Positions 22,793-35,149 of a stretch of DNA of 64,000 bases are shown piece after piece. The stretch's first letter is position 1. Each line of letters begins with the position of its first letter. A program made the translations under genes and the position numbers. The stretch spans positions 9,634,193 through 9,698,192 of the forward strand of contig NC_088306.1 of assembly GCF_032854445.1 (NCBI RefSeq). Direction: 5' to 3'. The stretch comes from Liolophura sinensis. Taxonomy: Eukaryota > Mollusca > Polyplacophora > Chitonida > Chitonidae. A model generated the notes under the pieces. That model saw nothing but the letters and a program-made list of their open reading frames with translations, was not told where the DNA came from and did no database searches.

Positions 22793-24040
22793 TAACTGTT
22801 ATTTTTAAAAACAATAATGTACATTTACATATCCATATTTATGATCCAATATGTCATTGGCAATACCCAGTCTGATATCAATTCACCCTTTAGTTCTATG
22901 GGGCTGTTCATGTACATATCTAAACATACCTGTATAACTGTACATAAATATAGTCCCATGGAACTATTGAGCGATGCGTGTGGAGATGTGCTTGTAGGAA
23001 CTATGGTGACATCTCTGTACATTAAAGCAGATGTAGGTTTTCTTGCTGAAAATGTTGCAGCAGTGATTGTAATTGTAGAGCAAAGAATCTATTTGCAGTA
23101 AAATCTACTGCAAATGACAAATAGCACATATAGCTGAAAGCTGCGTTCACAAGATGAGATCTGTCGCGTCGATTTCCAGCATTCGACAAGTGAAACGAAA
23201 ATTACAGGACAAATCAATTCCATCAGATGTTTTCAGACAATGTGATATGTTGACTGTTACAAATCATAAGAAATCGCAAAAGTTCTACTTCCTTTTGACC
23301 CGTCGGCTCGACAATGCCACAGTGCAAACACAGCTTAAGCAACAATGCAGTACATTGTATATCAAACCTCCCAACCTCTTTGACTTACCAGGAAATTGTC
23401 ATGCAAGAAGTCTTTAAGAGAAAACTGTAGCACAAACACAGATCCATGAACAATACATCATGTATACCATTAATGCATGAAAGTGAAGTTTCCCACCAAC
23501 TTAAAAGACAACCCTAATTCTTCTAATTTTCGGGGCCTGTCATCTTCTGTTTTAGCCACTACACATGTATACAGTGTGACCGGAAAACAGTTTCTCTTTT
23601 CTCACATTCACTGTTTGAACAACATGTTTACATTTCCACAACAAACTGGGAGGAAAATGTAATTTTCAACTGTCAGCGCTACTCGTTTAAGAGAAATGAA
23701 GGAAAATAAACATCCACAACTTTTGTATTGTCTGACAGCTTGGACACTTGTCCATGTACCACACAGGCATCTCCGCTTCTGGCAGAAATCCTCTGTCATT
23801 GCAGCTGGAAGACTTATACATATGTCCACATATAATATCTGCCGACCAGAATAAAGACACATGTAAAAGGCAAAAATAAGACCACATCAACTTAGCAGCT
23901 CCACTTTCAATTAATAATCAGAATGTTTTTATGCAGCTGAAGTTATTTGTGGAATAGATTTCTAAACTCTAGAAATAGAATTACTGAATATACAAGTATG
24001 TACGTTTTCAAAGTAAAGGAGCAGAATGAAGGTAGTGTGC

Positions 24041-24159
24041 AATAAAAGCCATCTGGTATGGTCTGGTGCATTAATGTACAATAAAAGCCATCTGGTATGG
24101 TCTGGTGCGTTAATGTACAATAAAAACCATCTGGTATGGTCTGGTGCATTGATGTACAT
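24041..24159. repeat. 39-bp tandem repeat, 3 copies
   Basis: The block catctggtatggtctggtgc recurs every 39 bp (about 24050, 24089, 24128) with few changes. Confidence 0.88.
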
Positions 24160-26609
24160 TAACAACTATTAGTGTAAGTCACACAGCAGTATCGAGTGCG
24201 CAGAAAATCGATTATAGAAATTGCTTTATGGAATCGACCGCAGACCTAGTAGGCCTACCTGCAAAACATACTTGTAATGTAAACATCAGTGCAGCTGACC
24301 CAGGTCAAACACACTGTCCTGAAGCAAATGCTGCTAGGCCCTATGTGTTTCAATGTTAACATCCACCTCCCTAGCTACATGTCTATAATGGCACCCACAA
24401 CTTAATGAAGACGTACAGGTATGTGATAAAGCCACAAAAACCTGCATAAGACAGAATTACGAACTGGCACGTTAAGGCTGAATACAAGTTAATATTTGTT
24501 ACCATAAATACAGAGTATTGACATACTGTATACTTTATGTTATATGCTGATATGATCCAAATGTATAATTCATAAAAGTGTACATAGTTAATATGACACT
24601 TCATTAACAAAACAAGCCAAAGCTAAAAAAAAAAAAAAATAACAAACAGCCAGGTAATGGGATTATTTAACATATATGTAAAAAACATCTATAAAATATT
24701 AACTTAAAGCTATAAGGGGAAAAAAAAAACAACAACAACAAAGTGAAAATATTTTACATACAATGTATCATAAAGTTAAACTAGTCTTTAATATAAATAA
24801 CTAAATGTATGAACAACAATGTTAAATTAAGACACTTTTTACAATAATCACAGTATTTAATGAAGCCAAAACAAATGAATAAAAAATGATATAAAATAAG
24901 TTAGTAGAAACTGTACATGCATATATACATGTAGTTAATTAGATATTCGCCACTAGTTTCCCATTACTAAGGAACAAAATCAATGCTGATTGGCTACTGT
25001 GTAATGGACAGGTCTGGTCTACCATACTTTTTAACCAATCGAAACAAAGCTCTCACTCACGGTTCAAATCTGACGAAGCTATTTTCAGCTTTTAGAATCT
25101 TCTAACCCACGCTGACAGCCAATCACCACACTGGTTCATGACCGATTAGCCTTACTAAACCCATTGAAATGTATTACGTGAAACAAAATAAAACATTTCC
25201 ATTTACTGGACAGTAAAAAAAAAAAAAAAAAATATCCTCAATGTTCATTGGTATTCCTTATACTGTTTCTAATTTCAAACTGAAAGCAAATATTGTACCC
25301 TATATTCATGTGCCCTTTATAGCATGGTCACCTGTCAAAATATTAGAGACATTACCACATCTTATTCACAACTTCCCAATTTCCTTTTTTTCTCACAGTA
25401 ATTAAGTCTTACTACAGTACGGAATACAAATAATTTTAAACCCAAGCATGATTTCCTAATTTCAACACTTCTGAAGAGCAGTTTTATGGAAGTTCTTCAG
25501 CAATGTTTGAACTGTGAACTTCGATAACAGACAAGACAGCACATTTTCAGCAGTTAATTTACTTACTTAAGTATTAAAATCTGCAAGAAGAGCAATAACT
25601 AGGCAAGTATTTGGATGACTTGAAAGACAAATATATATAATTCGATCTGCCAGCATACAGGAATATCAAAAGAGGAAATGTAATTGTTTTTCTACCGACA
25701 CTTTAAGTTAAGACCTACATGTATGTGCTTTGGTCGAAAAGGTGGTGGGAAGTGAAATGCTTTGCAGGCATTACAAAGTACACCCCTCCTTAACGTTTGT
25801 CTATGACTACTGCCTAGTTTATTATACTTGATAAAACCTGTGCTTTTTCCCCTTTACAGAGAGCATGTAGTTTCAGAAAATTTTTTGAAAAGAAAGATAC
25901 TGAAAATGTAATTCAGTTTGGTACAGTATCTTTCACTTTCACTTTCAGTTTAGACAAACATATGCTGGTTACATGGTTAAATACGCAGTTACATGTACTC
26001 ATAAAGGCAAGCAATGGGCAATAAATACCACCAAATGTACAATTCAGTCGTCTGGTTGTGCCATTTCAAGGCAAGCATGCATGTATCAGCAACTTTTATG
26101 CCAGACTTTATCCGGTCTCTTGCATTATCTCCAAAACTATGTCTCCTTTTTTCTGTAATTCCCATATCATGCCCTTTAATAAAAAAAAAAAATAAATACT
26201 CCACCTTCTTATTCTCAACACATGTAAGCCTATTTCTACTTCAATAACCTTTGCAGGAAGCGTGCTTGAGTTAATTAGTACGATTATTTATAAATCTCAG
26301 CTGAACATGAAATATCAGGATTACTCGTTAATAAATTAGCATACAGGTCAAAACAAAACTATGTCCTGCAGTAATAGTAATGCACTGTTAGTAAATGAAT
26401 CCCTCGCTAGACTACAGGAGACCATATCTCAGCCATCAAGTCTCTTGACAAATCTGCTCACTTCAGGCAGCCCTTGAAGCTGTTTACCTACTGCTGACGC
26501 CGCCTTTCAGCCTTTCAACCATTCCACGTACACTTTAGCTCTACGTAACTCTATACACATTGTCTATCTACACCTCCTGAGTTGTTCATATACACTTATA
26601 CCATGCTTA

Positions 26610-26870
26610 AAACTAAGTCTACCACAAGTACCCTAAATGGCCTAAAAATTTCGCCCACAAAAATGCATTTGTACGGGGCAAATAAATGGCACAAAAAAAT
26701 TACTTCTGGTGCTGAAACTTACAATTTGCCAGTAGAATATCATCTTGTGTTTCACGCAAACATCAAAACACCTTTCTAAAATCAACAGAACTCTCAGAAT
26801 CAGGAAAACTGGGCAAGATAGTCATGGGCAAAATTTAACGTCATTTAGGGTAAAGCAATAGGTAATGCTG
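26610..26870 (+). repeat. Unclassified dispersed repeat, second copy
   Basis: Shares taccctaaatggcctaaaaa, aaacacctttctaaaatc, actctcagaatcagg and gcaaaatttaacgtcattta with copies at 20895 and 27495. Confidence 0.55.
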
Positions 26871-27494
26871 GGCCTATAAAATTTCCACCAGTAATATATT
26901 TAGTCTTAACTGAGTCTATTATGTAATGATACTTGTCCTGTGTGTACATGTACGTGCAACGTCAACTGCACAGCCATCTTCCAAGTTTCGAAGGTTTCAG
27001 GTCTAAGAATCCAAAAATATTTTTTCTCGCTCATGAAAACATGAAAATTTTGTTCATTGCAACATTATCTACACTGTGGTGTTATGCCTAAAGAAACTAG
27101 AAAAAGATTCCCAATTCTACACATCAAACCATTCCAATTCCGATAAAAAAAAAACAAAACAAAAAAAACAATGACTAGTTATCAGGACTAGACAAAAAAA
27201 AACCTAATGCTTCTGACTTCAACTGAACATGTCCCTCCTTCATGTACCACATTTTTTCACAGTATCTCTCATAAACCAATCAGTTTATAATTTTAAATAA
27301 GCGTTTTGTTGTCTGGTGGCAATGTCCATCCTGACATTTTTACAAAAAAAAAAAAAACATCACAAGAAAATGAATCAACAAAGTGGGCAGCTAGCTGTTT
27401 TACGTGTTAGTACCAAACAAATGATAATGTCTGGTGTGATTTGAAAAACCATGACAGCTGTGTCCGTACAGGTTTCTCTGCATGGTCACAAAGT

Positions 27495-27720
27495 ACATGA
27501 ATACAGTACACAAACTAAAATTTCGCCCAAATGAGTGCATTTACAGTCAAATAAATGTTATAAAATGTTTCTTTCAGTGTTGATACTATTTTTTTTTTCA
27601 AGTAGGATAGGACTCTTCCAAACAAACCTCAAAACGCCTTTCTTAAAGATTAATACTTGAATTCTCATAATCAGGCAAAAAATGCTGACAGGCAAAATTT
27701 CATGTGGTTTTACATACACG
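27495..27720 (+). repeat. Unclassified dispersed repeat, third copy
   Basis: Shares aaaatttcgcccaaatgagt, cctcaaaacgcctttctta, attctcataatcaggcaa and aaatttcatgtggttttac with the 26.6-kb copy, including their order. Confidence 0.55.
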
Positions 27721-28751
27721 TTCTGTCTGTTAATCAGTAATGCTATTGTGGTCATAATAGAAATAGAGCAGTTCTACTCTTAAACACTGACTGTCTTAAA
27801 CATGCCTAAATTGTAACACTGTTCCACAACAAAACAGTTTCAATGTCTTATATGCACTGTGGATAACACTCTTTCCTCTGGACAGTTTTTAATACAGACA
27901 ACAACAAACCTCCCAGAACTGTCAATCAAAACAACCTTCTAAACAATGAAAAATTATCACGATCAAAATTTGCTTGTGATCCTACTGTATTGATCCGGTA
28001 ACACTCGTTTGGGGTCCTGTCCATTGTGATAACATTACTAGCTGCACACTGTAATCTAGACCCCAATTTATCAAAGAAAACTCGATCAATTATTGAAGAG
28101 AGGTTTTTAGGAAGAGAGTGTGTGGTGATAACAAAGTGCAGGCTCTCTCAGTCAGACACTACATATTCTTCTTACATCATATGTGTCTTCTGCACACAAT
28201 CAATAACACCACATAGAAATATCAACAAGACAGAATACTAAAGGGTATAGATTTTAAAGTATGATAGCGAAAAGAAACTATCATACGGGCTAGCAAAAGA
28301 GAGTCTAAAAGTCACGATGGTGAATATGGTATAGAGAATGAAGCCACAAAAAGCATGGCATCAAGATTAATAGTATAAAGGTTAAAATCTAAAGGTCAAA
28401 AACAATACAATGGGTATACAACAAAAAAGCTGTTGCTGCTCAAAATTGAGTATCTTTTGAGGAGGGAAAAAGTCTTTCATTTAGTTAAGAGAAAAGATCT
28501 AAGAACAGTTTCTAATACCAGCTGCTTACTCTTGAGGTGGAGTTACCTACTGATCCAACACCAGGGTGAAGGTCAGCCAGGTCAGATGTCAAGGTCAACT
28601 GGATGAGAAGAAAAGGTCGAGCAACAAAGGGTGAAGGTTGACTGGCCACAGAAGGTGAAAGGTGAACTAGGCCACAGATGACACACCCATCATGACTAGG
28701 ATGTATATAAAGCACCGTGTACACCACATCATCATGTCGCGGGGCTTTCCA

Positions 28752-31055
28752 TCAGACTGTGGTGTGCTTTCGGAAGTCCAAGGACGCAGAATTAACACAG
28801 TAACGAATGCCGGTGGGTTTGGGGCCATCATCAAAGATGTGCCCCAAATGGGCCCCGCAGGCTGCACATTTAGCCTCCAGCCTTGTCAGACCTGCAAACA
28901 ATACAGAATTGTAATTCATTCAGAAGAATCTAAAGTGTTAACATACAACCTACAACCTGGATGGCTGAAACAGAGAACTAGCGACACTCGGGTCTCTGTT
29001 TACAGCACTTTTAACGCCGGGCAGAGGAAGAATGAGCGAGTGAGTGTTTGGGGTTTAACGTCGTACTTAACAATTTTTCAGTCATATGACGACAAAGGAA
29101 TCCTTACAGTGCATGTAATGTAGCTCCTTGTTGCAGGACGGATTTCCACTGCTCTTTTATCTAGTGCTGCTTAACTGAGACGCCTTACCCAAGGCAAGTA
29201 AGCCGCCCCGCCCGAGCCATTATACTGATATGGTTCAACCCCTTCATGCTGAACACCAAGCAAGGAAGTTACAAATTCCTCTTTTAAGGCCTTAGGAGTG
29301 ACTTCACACAGGATTGACCCTGGATCTACCGCTCCCGAAGCGGACGCTCTAGCAACTGTGTTATCGCGGCCGGTGACAGAGAAAGACACGAAATCAATCA
29401 AGCTGTTTGGATACCCTCTATGACATTTTTGGCTAACAGATGCCAATTAAACTTTTGCACCTCCAATACAAAATTTTTCAGGAACATCATTTTGACCGAT
29501 TAATCTAGTCCTTAACATGATATATACAGCAATGAATGAAAAATCTCCACCAAAAATCTCCGTCAATAATCAAATTAATTTTTGGGAATTATCATAAACT
29601 TACTGATGAACTTTGCCACATATGACATACAGATAGGCACGCCACACCTTTTCCCACCATTATATTTGTTTAGTTATTATTTGATTGGTATTTTACGCCA
29701 TACTTAAGAATATTTCACTTACACGTCAGCCGCCAGTATTATGGTGGGAGGAAACCCCAAGACCATCTGTAGGTTGCTGGCAGACCTTCCCACGTATGGC
29801 CGGAGAGGAAGCCAACATCAGCTGGACTTGAACTCACAACGATTGCATTGGTGAGAGGCTCCTGGGTCATTACGCTGCGCTAGCGTGCTAGCCAACTGAG
29901 CCAAGGAGACCCTGCCATCATTATAAAATTAGCAATCATTAGCAAAGGCCACAACTTCAGATGGCAAAATTGTCAGACCATGTTCCTAGTTCATATACAT
30001 TAACCTCCCTTATAAAAAAAAAACAAACCTACCTTGAGTGACATCCTCTTTGACCGTGACCTTGCCCTGCTCGACGACATCATAGAAAGACGGCCATCCT
30101 GAATTAGAGTCAAATTTCTTATCGGATGAGAACAGCTGGTTACCACAGACAATGCAGGTGAACACTCCCTCATCTTTCCAGTTGACGTACTTCCCACTGA
30201 ATGCTCTGCACAATAAACAGTTCACTGGGTAAATAAGCAATCATACTGATTCATTTATTCCAATTCAAAAAATGCAATAATTTATTATAAGAATGGAAAG
30301 AAATGAATCTTTGAGTTAATCTGCATAATTAACTCAAGTAAATGGACAGGTAACTAGAACAATGACATGATGCAATATATCTATCGACTAGACCTTAGCC
30401 AATCTGCTCACTGCTCCACATTTTACGCGTAGATTATAGCAGAGGTCACAATATTTAATCTTGGATACCTATTAACCTCTCCATCCAACTGTAACTCTGT
30501 AACTACGCGTAACTACGTTTAAAAATCTGATGTTGTTCAAAAGGTAAGAGAAAAGAAGTGTTCCAAAGTATTTTTATTCAGTAATTCTTACACTGTGTGT
30601 AGAGTGCACTGTAAATCTGCATGTTGTACAGTGGAACATCGAAACATTTCAACTCGAAACTTCTTTAATTCTCTTAATTTTCTCCCTTGTGAAAACAGTA
30701 ACATTTGGCTTTTATCGTTAGAAGGAACAGGACTGCAACCAGTTGAAACCATGCAGCTCCATGCCTAACAACAAACCTGCAACTCTGTCATAAGAGTGAT
30801 GTCTCAGATGACTGAGTGTAACCAAGTTCCCAATATTTGCTTAAAAGCTGATTATTAAATTTCTATCCTGATCCACTCTCACCTCTCTGTTCCTTTCTCC
30901 TGTGTAACCCGATACTGTAAGGGGCTTAGTTTCTGCTTAAGCTCCGCCTTCTCAAAGCTCAAGGGGCACGGCTTTTCCTCCCCACTGGCTGCCTTGAGCT
31001 TCTTGATCGCAGGTGACAGTTCATTTTTGGCTGTCACAACCCGCAGGATATTCAT
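28752..31055 (-). CDS. MSRB: Methionine-R-sulfoxide reductase B, three coding exons
   Basis: Minus-strand exons 30883-31055, 30033-30205 and 28752-28891 join in phase to give 161 residues. The enzyme reduces methionine-R-sulfoxide in proteins, normally with thioredoxin as electron donor. Visible marks are [18 protein letters not shown], the first zinc CxxC pair in [16 protein letters not shown], the second CxxC in [13 protein letters not shown], and catalytic cysteine in [13 protein letters not shown]. The C-terminus is RKHTTV. The start ATG at 31055 is preceded directly by an in-frame TGA. An acceptor a few codons downstream could instead open this exon, which would make the N-terminus and any organelle signal come from the first exon. 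No ER or mitochondrial signal is obvious. Length suits the family. Whether it is the MSRB1, B2 or B3 type is not settled, although the CxxC pairs and lack of an obvious selenocysteine favour the B2/B3 type. Confidence 0.95.
29035..29376 (-). mobile_element. Second SINE family, nearly full-length copy
   Basis: On the minus strand: a tRNA-like head (tagagcgtccgcttcgggag, B box ggtcaatcctgtgtgaag), a body with agcatgaaggggttg and ggcttacttgccttgggtaa, and a 3' end with attgttaagtacgacgttaa and actcactcg. It lies in an MSRB intron. It is the best template for this family. Confidence 0.85.
29669..29913 (-). mobile_element. Meta-type tRNA SINE, near full length
   Basis: Reverse copy in the MSRB intron with tail, body and head ending gccaactgagccaaggagac. 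A short internal deletion removes the usual gggcagagcccggg segment. Confidence 0.88.
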
Positions 31056-31250
31056 TCAGATGTGTGGTGAGCCCACTAAAAGCAAGGGGTCAAGCTTGGG
31101 ATTCAAAGTGATGTCACCTTCAAGTACAGAAAAGAAAAAGTCACTATATTCATTCAGATGTGTAGCAAGCCTACTAACAGCAAAGAGTCAAGCTCTGGAT
31201 TCAAAGCGATGTCACTTTCAAGCAGAAAAGAAAAACTCTGTATTCTAAAC
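31040..31250. repeat. Tandem duplication, about 105-bp unit, at the MSRB exon border
   Basis: The unit attcattcagatgtgtggtg...caaggggtcaagcttgggat...gatgtcaccttcaagta is repeated as attcattcagatgtgtagca...caaagagtcaagctctggat...gatgtcactttcaagca. The proximal copy overlaps the start codon of the MSRB exon at 31055. Confidence 0.8.
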
Positions 31251-31609
31251 AAATAGTTAGCACCTGGTATGTCTCAACTCAAGAATTAACAAACTTAAAA
31301 TCTATCTCCCACACTGCTCTCTCACAGTCTGACCTACAAATATTGATCTCTTAATCCTTCCAAAGAAGTCTCTGATGCCAACACTACACAGCCCTCTTTG
31401 TGGAACTTGCTTCTTGCCTCAAGTAAACCCCAACCTCTCACCAGGTTGTCATAGTGATATGTGCCATTACACATGGCCTTGGTGACCTCATCGTGACCTC
31501 TGACATATTGGTTGTTCTTTAAGGTAATTTCTATGCCATACGGTAACAAACCCAAGTAAACATAGGATCTGGTCCATGTCAGTATTATTTTCCAAAGGTC
31601 GAGATTCAA

Positions 31610-31825
31610 TGCACAGTAAAATTTATTTATTTATTTGATTGGTGTTTTACGCCGTACTCAAGAATATTTCAGTTATACAACGGTGGCCAGCGTTATGGTG
31701 GGCGGAAACCAGGGAAACCCACGACCATCCGCAGGTTGCTGGAAGACCTTCCCACCTACGGCCGGAGAGGAAGCCATCATGGGCTGGACTTGAACTCACA
31801 GCGACTTTATTGGTGCACAGTAAAA
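31610..31825 (-). mobile_element. SINE, 5'-truncated, with 12-bp TSD
   Basis: Reverse copy with tail and body. The tRNA head is missing beyond actcacagcgac. Perfect flanking repeats tgcacagtaaaa lie at 31610-31621 and 31814-31825. Confidence 0.93.
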
Positions 31826-32177
31826 CTTTCAGTTATTAAAAGTTTACGATGAGATGATAGTAATGGCAGACATCCTCGGTGAGAGGGAGTTGAGAGGTTG
31901 GGGTGTTTTTCAGGCCTGTTGCACCTTTGAAATTTGCCATGGAATGTTTATTAGCGGTGAAGACTTTTTTTGAGTGGAGGAAGTGATAAAAGAGTCTCGG
32001 AGCTGCTGTATTGGTAATATAGTCCATGATGGCACCAAATATTAACGTAAACCATGATGCTACTTTGTACTGCTATAAACGATACAACTATATGTTTGCA
32101 CATTTGGCTACAGTGTATGGTGCACATCGTGTATTATTTAACCATGCATGTAGAAAATCTTGAGAACATAGTCTCCT

Positions 32178-32260
32178 GTTCGTGGGAAGCTCTGTCAGCA
32201 ACCTAAAGATGGTCACAGGTTTCCCCCAGGCTCTGCCAGGTTTCATCTTACAATAACTCT
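32178..32260 (+). mobile_element. SINE body fragment
   Basis: Only the middle is left: cgtgggaagctctgtcagca, atggtcacaggtttccccca, ggctctgccaggtttcatc. Confidence 0.7.
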
Positions 32261-32768
32261 AGTACAATAATTCTACTAATTCCAGGTCTGTTTCCAAACG
32301 ACAGCTTGTAACAGTTCATTAAATATACCTCACTATCACCTAAAAGTTTCTTTTATGTAATTTGAGTGTCAAAAAAAAACGTCAAAGAGTTGCAAATTCA
32401 GGTCTAGAGTAAAACGATTGAAATTTACACCTAAACAACTGACATCAGACTATGGTAGGTTTCAACAAGGTAAACGAAACCAGGTCACAAGGATGAACAA
32501 CGATGCTATAAGTTCGTTACCAGAAATTTCTAGACCTGTAGGCCTGTTTACTCGGTGTTACTAAAAGTGGCACAGGCCAAAAAAATGTTAACTTAAGCCC
32601 GTGGAGGATTGAGTATGCAGAAGAAGAAAAAAACTAGCTTGGAACAGGCTTTTCTCATTCCTATACCTCTCCGACTGTTTGATGGAGCCAGTGAACAGTA
32701 AGACAACAACCCAGAACTAAGACAGCGTCGAAAATTGTAAAGCTATGTAAAAACATTACAGAAATTAC

Positions 32769-32830
32769 CGTCTTCAGCACTCCACCTCACAGAGAACACC
32801 GCAACGTCGCCATGTTTCTTCTGTCAAATC
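32769..32830 (-). other. Candidate 5' non-coding exon of MSRB with a short upstream ORF
   Basis: The minus strand carries ATG (32813) encoding MATLRCSL and a stop, followed by a donor (gacg|gtaatt, exon edge 32769). A CRE lies 80 bp upstream. This fits a first exon whose short ORF precedes the main start at 31055. It is not proven. Confidence 0.4.
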
Positions 32831-32892
32831 TGAGAGACTTAACAACAGCAGCCGTCCACACACAGACCGGATATCCTACAACAGCTCGGATA

Positions 32893-32900
32893 TGACGTCA
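32893..32900. promoter_or_regulatory. CRE palindrome TGACGTCA upstream of MSRB exon 1
   Basis: Full 8-bp CREB/ATF site about 80 bp upstream of the candidate MSRB first ATG on the minus strand. Confidence 0.5.
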
Positions 32901-33275
32901 CGCGGTCTCGTGAACAAGGTACCACCGACAAAGCCCGATCATCTTATCCGGCCACCTTGCAAGCCTCACTGACTCAATTCCTGTTTTTGGCACTCCAAAT
33001 GGCACACGCTGTAAGAGCTAGAATGTTAACTCACTCTCTCGGGCTGAATCTGTGATTGAGTAGCGTCAAAAGTCTTCATGAAGCACAAGCGGTGAAATGT
33101 ACCGGTGCATATGCAATAGGCCGATCTCATGCACGTTGACCCACATAGACCCTACATAGCTGCGGAGTGGGATAACTCTCATTCGAGCAACGCAGTTGCC
33201 AGTTGTTCAAATGAGAGCTACACAACCCCGAAACCACAGGCGCTCGAAACCAGTCCGTAACATATTTTTACATAT

Positions 33276-33608
33276 ATATTCTGTAAGACGGGGCGGAAGT
33301 TGGAGGTCACGTGACCACCCTTTCGCGTTTAAAACAAAATAGCCGCCCAATGTTAAACCATCAGGGAAAAAGTTCACTTTTTGCCATTACGCTAGCGAAG
33401 AGTAAGGCCTAGTTCAAAATAACATCACGAAAGCTCTGCAGAAAAGCTGAAAATTATACAAATCCAACGGATACAAGATCGCTGACAGCGATTTAAAAAT
33501 AGGCATTTTCCTATGCAATAACGTTGGGAAAGCTGTTGTCTTTACCCACGCGGTTTGTTACCAAGGACATCACGTGGTCTCTAGCTTCCGATCCGTCTTA
33601 CAGAATAT
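33276..33608. mobile_element. MITE-like element with about 45-bp imperfect inverted ends carrying E-boxes
   Basis: The left end atattctgtaagacggggcg followed by gaagttggaggtcacgtgac is matched, reverse-complemented, by the right end (gtcacg-type E-box, then cttccgatccgtcttacaga and atat). It is 333 bp with no reading frame. Each arm has a CACGTG core (33308-33313 and 33571-33576). Confidence 0.75.
33306..33315. promoter_or_regulatory. Palindromic E-box GTCACGTGAC
   Basis: A 10-bp palindrome of the type bound by USF/MITF/TFEB bHLH-ZIP factors, inside the left arm of the MITE-like element. Function is inferred from the motif alone. Confidence 0.4.
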
Positions 33609-33744
33609 GAAGAACTCTGAAAGTCTCAATGTCTTACTTTAAATCTCCTTTAAATGTGTGACTATAAAGATTCCATTACAAATATATGTTCTCGATTTCA
33701 GACTTACATACGTATGCACATATGCCGAGAGGACAAACTATAGG

Positions 33745-33820
<76 letters not shown>
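33745..33820. repeat. (TA)n microsatellite, about 70 bp
   Basis: An uninterrupted tata run. Confidence 0.97.
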
Positions 33821-33822
<2 letters not shown>

Positions 33823-33929
33823 AAGTATCATGCAACTGGCAAAAATGTATCATGCATTGCGAAAAATTCATGGCGTGAGTTCGAATCCTGCTTCCGCAGA
33901 TTTGTTTTGGTAAATAAGTTCCTAAATTT

Positions 33930-34070
33930 TATATTGCGGGTGGCATTAGGCCTATACTTTTTTTTCACACTTTATAACCATTTTAACACTATAAATAGTA
34001 CCAGTCTGATATTTACTGAAATGCAGTAAGTTTAGCTAATATTGGTAAATACAGAAAATTTGATTAGCGA
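33930..34070 (+). repeat. Unclassified dispersed repeat, third copy
   Basis: Shares ttaacactataaatagtacc and tatttactgaaatgcagta with 4150-4260 and 13600-13670. Confidence 0.5.
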
Positions 34071-35149
34071 ATATGGATTCCTTTTTTCTTTTTGCCGAAG
34101 ATCTCGATCCGGTATAGGCTCTTAAACCGTACCCATTCATTCAAATGCGGTTTGTATTTACGGCGTTAGTCACGTGATGGGTGAAGATATTGATGGTTGA
34201 AGATATTAATACTTCTTATTACTTTGTTCATCCTGCAATGTTTTACCAGTACATCCGTCTCTGTAGCTTTTCACTTACCAAGAAAGCTGAAATAGATATA
34301 CCGATTTAAGAAAAAATATCCCTTTAATTATGATATTATATTGGTGACATTCTAGAGGGTCTGTACACCCTGATTAACAGGCATCTTCATCAGTCAGACA
34401 TAGTGATTACATGTGCTGGTAAGAATATTCCAACAGGTTGCCGATATCCTTACAGACTCCTTACAGCGCATCTGCCCCACCTTACGCTCTCTTCACCTCA
34501 CTGCCACAATTAGACAAACTTGGTCTTTGGAGCCGGTCTGACGCATGTAAGCTTTTTAAACTAAGCCTCTGTACTCGTGTTCTCGTGCGGAACTACTTAA
34601 CCAGCATTCAGCAATAAAATTGTTTCAGGTGTTGCTTAGGTTTATGTTGTTCAGACGTGATTTCAGATGTGATTTCAGATGTGATTTCAGTGAACATATG
34701 ACTTCCATGTTAACCACATCCACGGGGAATACAAGCACGATTGAATACGGGCACTTCGGGCAAAGATGACATATGATCGTACATAAATCCATTTAAATCG
34801 TCAAAAGAAGCGACTTAAAAACTAACAACTTAGACGCTTCCCTAGCACCATGACTTTAGTGAAATTAGGTAAAAAAAAAAACAAAAAAAAACGCGATGAT
34901 AGTAACTGCAATTCATTAGACGACCCTGGTCTAGAACGACTCAAAATGCTGTGTTGTCATCACATTTAATGCATACGTACATATATTATATAAGACATAG
35001 GTGCATATTCTGCATAGACAGTTGAATCATGTTACAACTGCGCTTGCGCTAAAATGGGTCCACACTATCCCATGTTACCCTATACACATACACTTCTTAC
35101 TCTTTCTTTACATGCTTGTCTCAGATCACGTTTCCTTCATGTTTTGTAG

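Larger units (their letters stand above)
21840..28751 (-). other. Probable very long 3' UTR of MSRB (SINE-free 6.9 kb)
   Basis: After the MSRB stop (minus strand) no exon and no SINE is seen until about 21.46 kb, although SINEs average more than one per 2 kb elsewhere. At the far end the minus strand reads AATAAA (about 21868-21873), followed within 20 bases by a run of about 18 A. The stretch contains small tandem repeats and two copies of an unclassified repeat. The 3' UTR status is inference. Confidence 0.5.
32831..35149. other. Divergent spacer between MSRB and the PPC-domain gene
   Basis: It holds the CRE at 32893, an inverted-repeat element at 33276-33608, a TA microsatellite, a dispersed repeat and three CACGTG E-boxes (33308, 33571, 34171). 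The start exon of the PPC gene should lie here, but no ATG exon with a phase-0 donor could be picked with confidence. Confidence 0.5.

Noticed and set aside
34853-34872. Start exon of the PPC gene (MTLVKL)
   Set aside because: The donor leaves phase 1, but the next exon needs phase 0. No other candidate was convincing.
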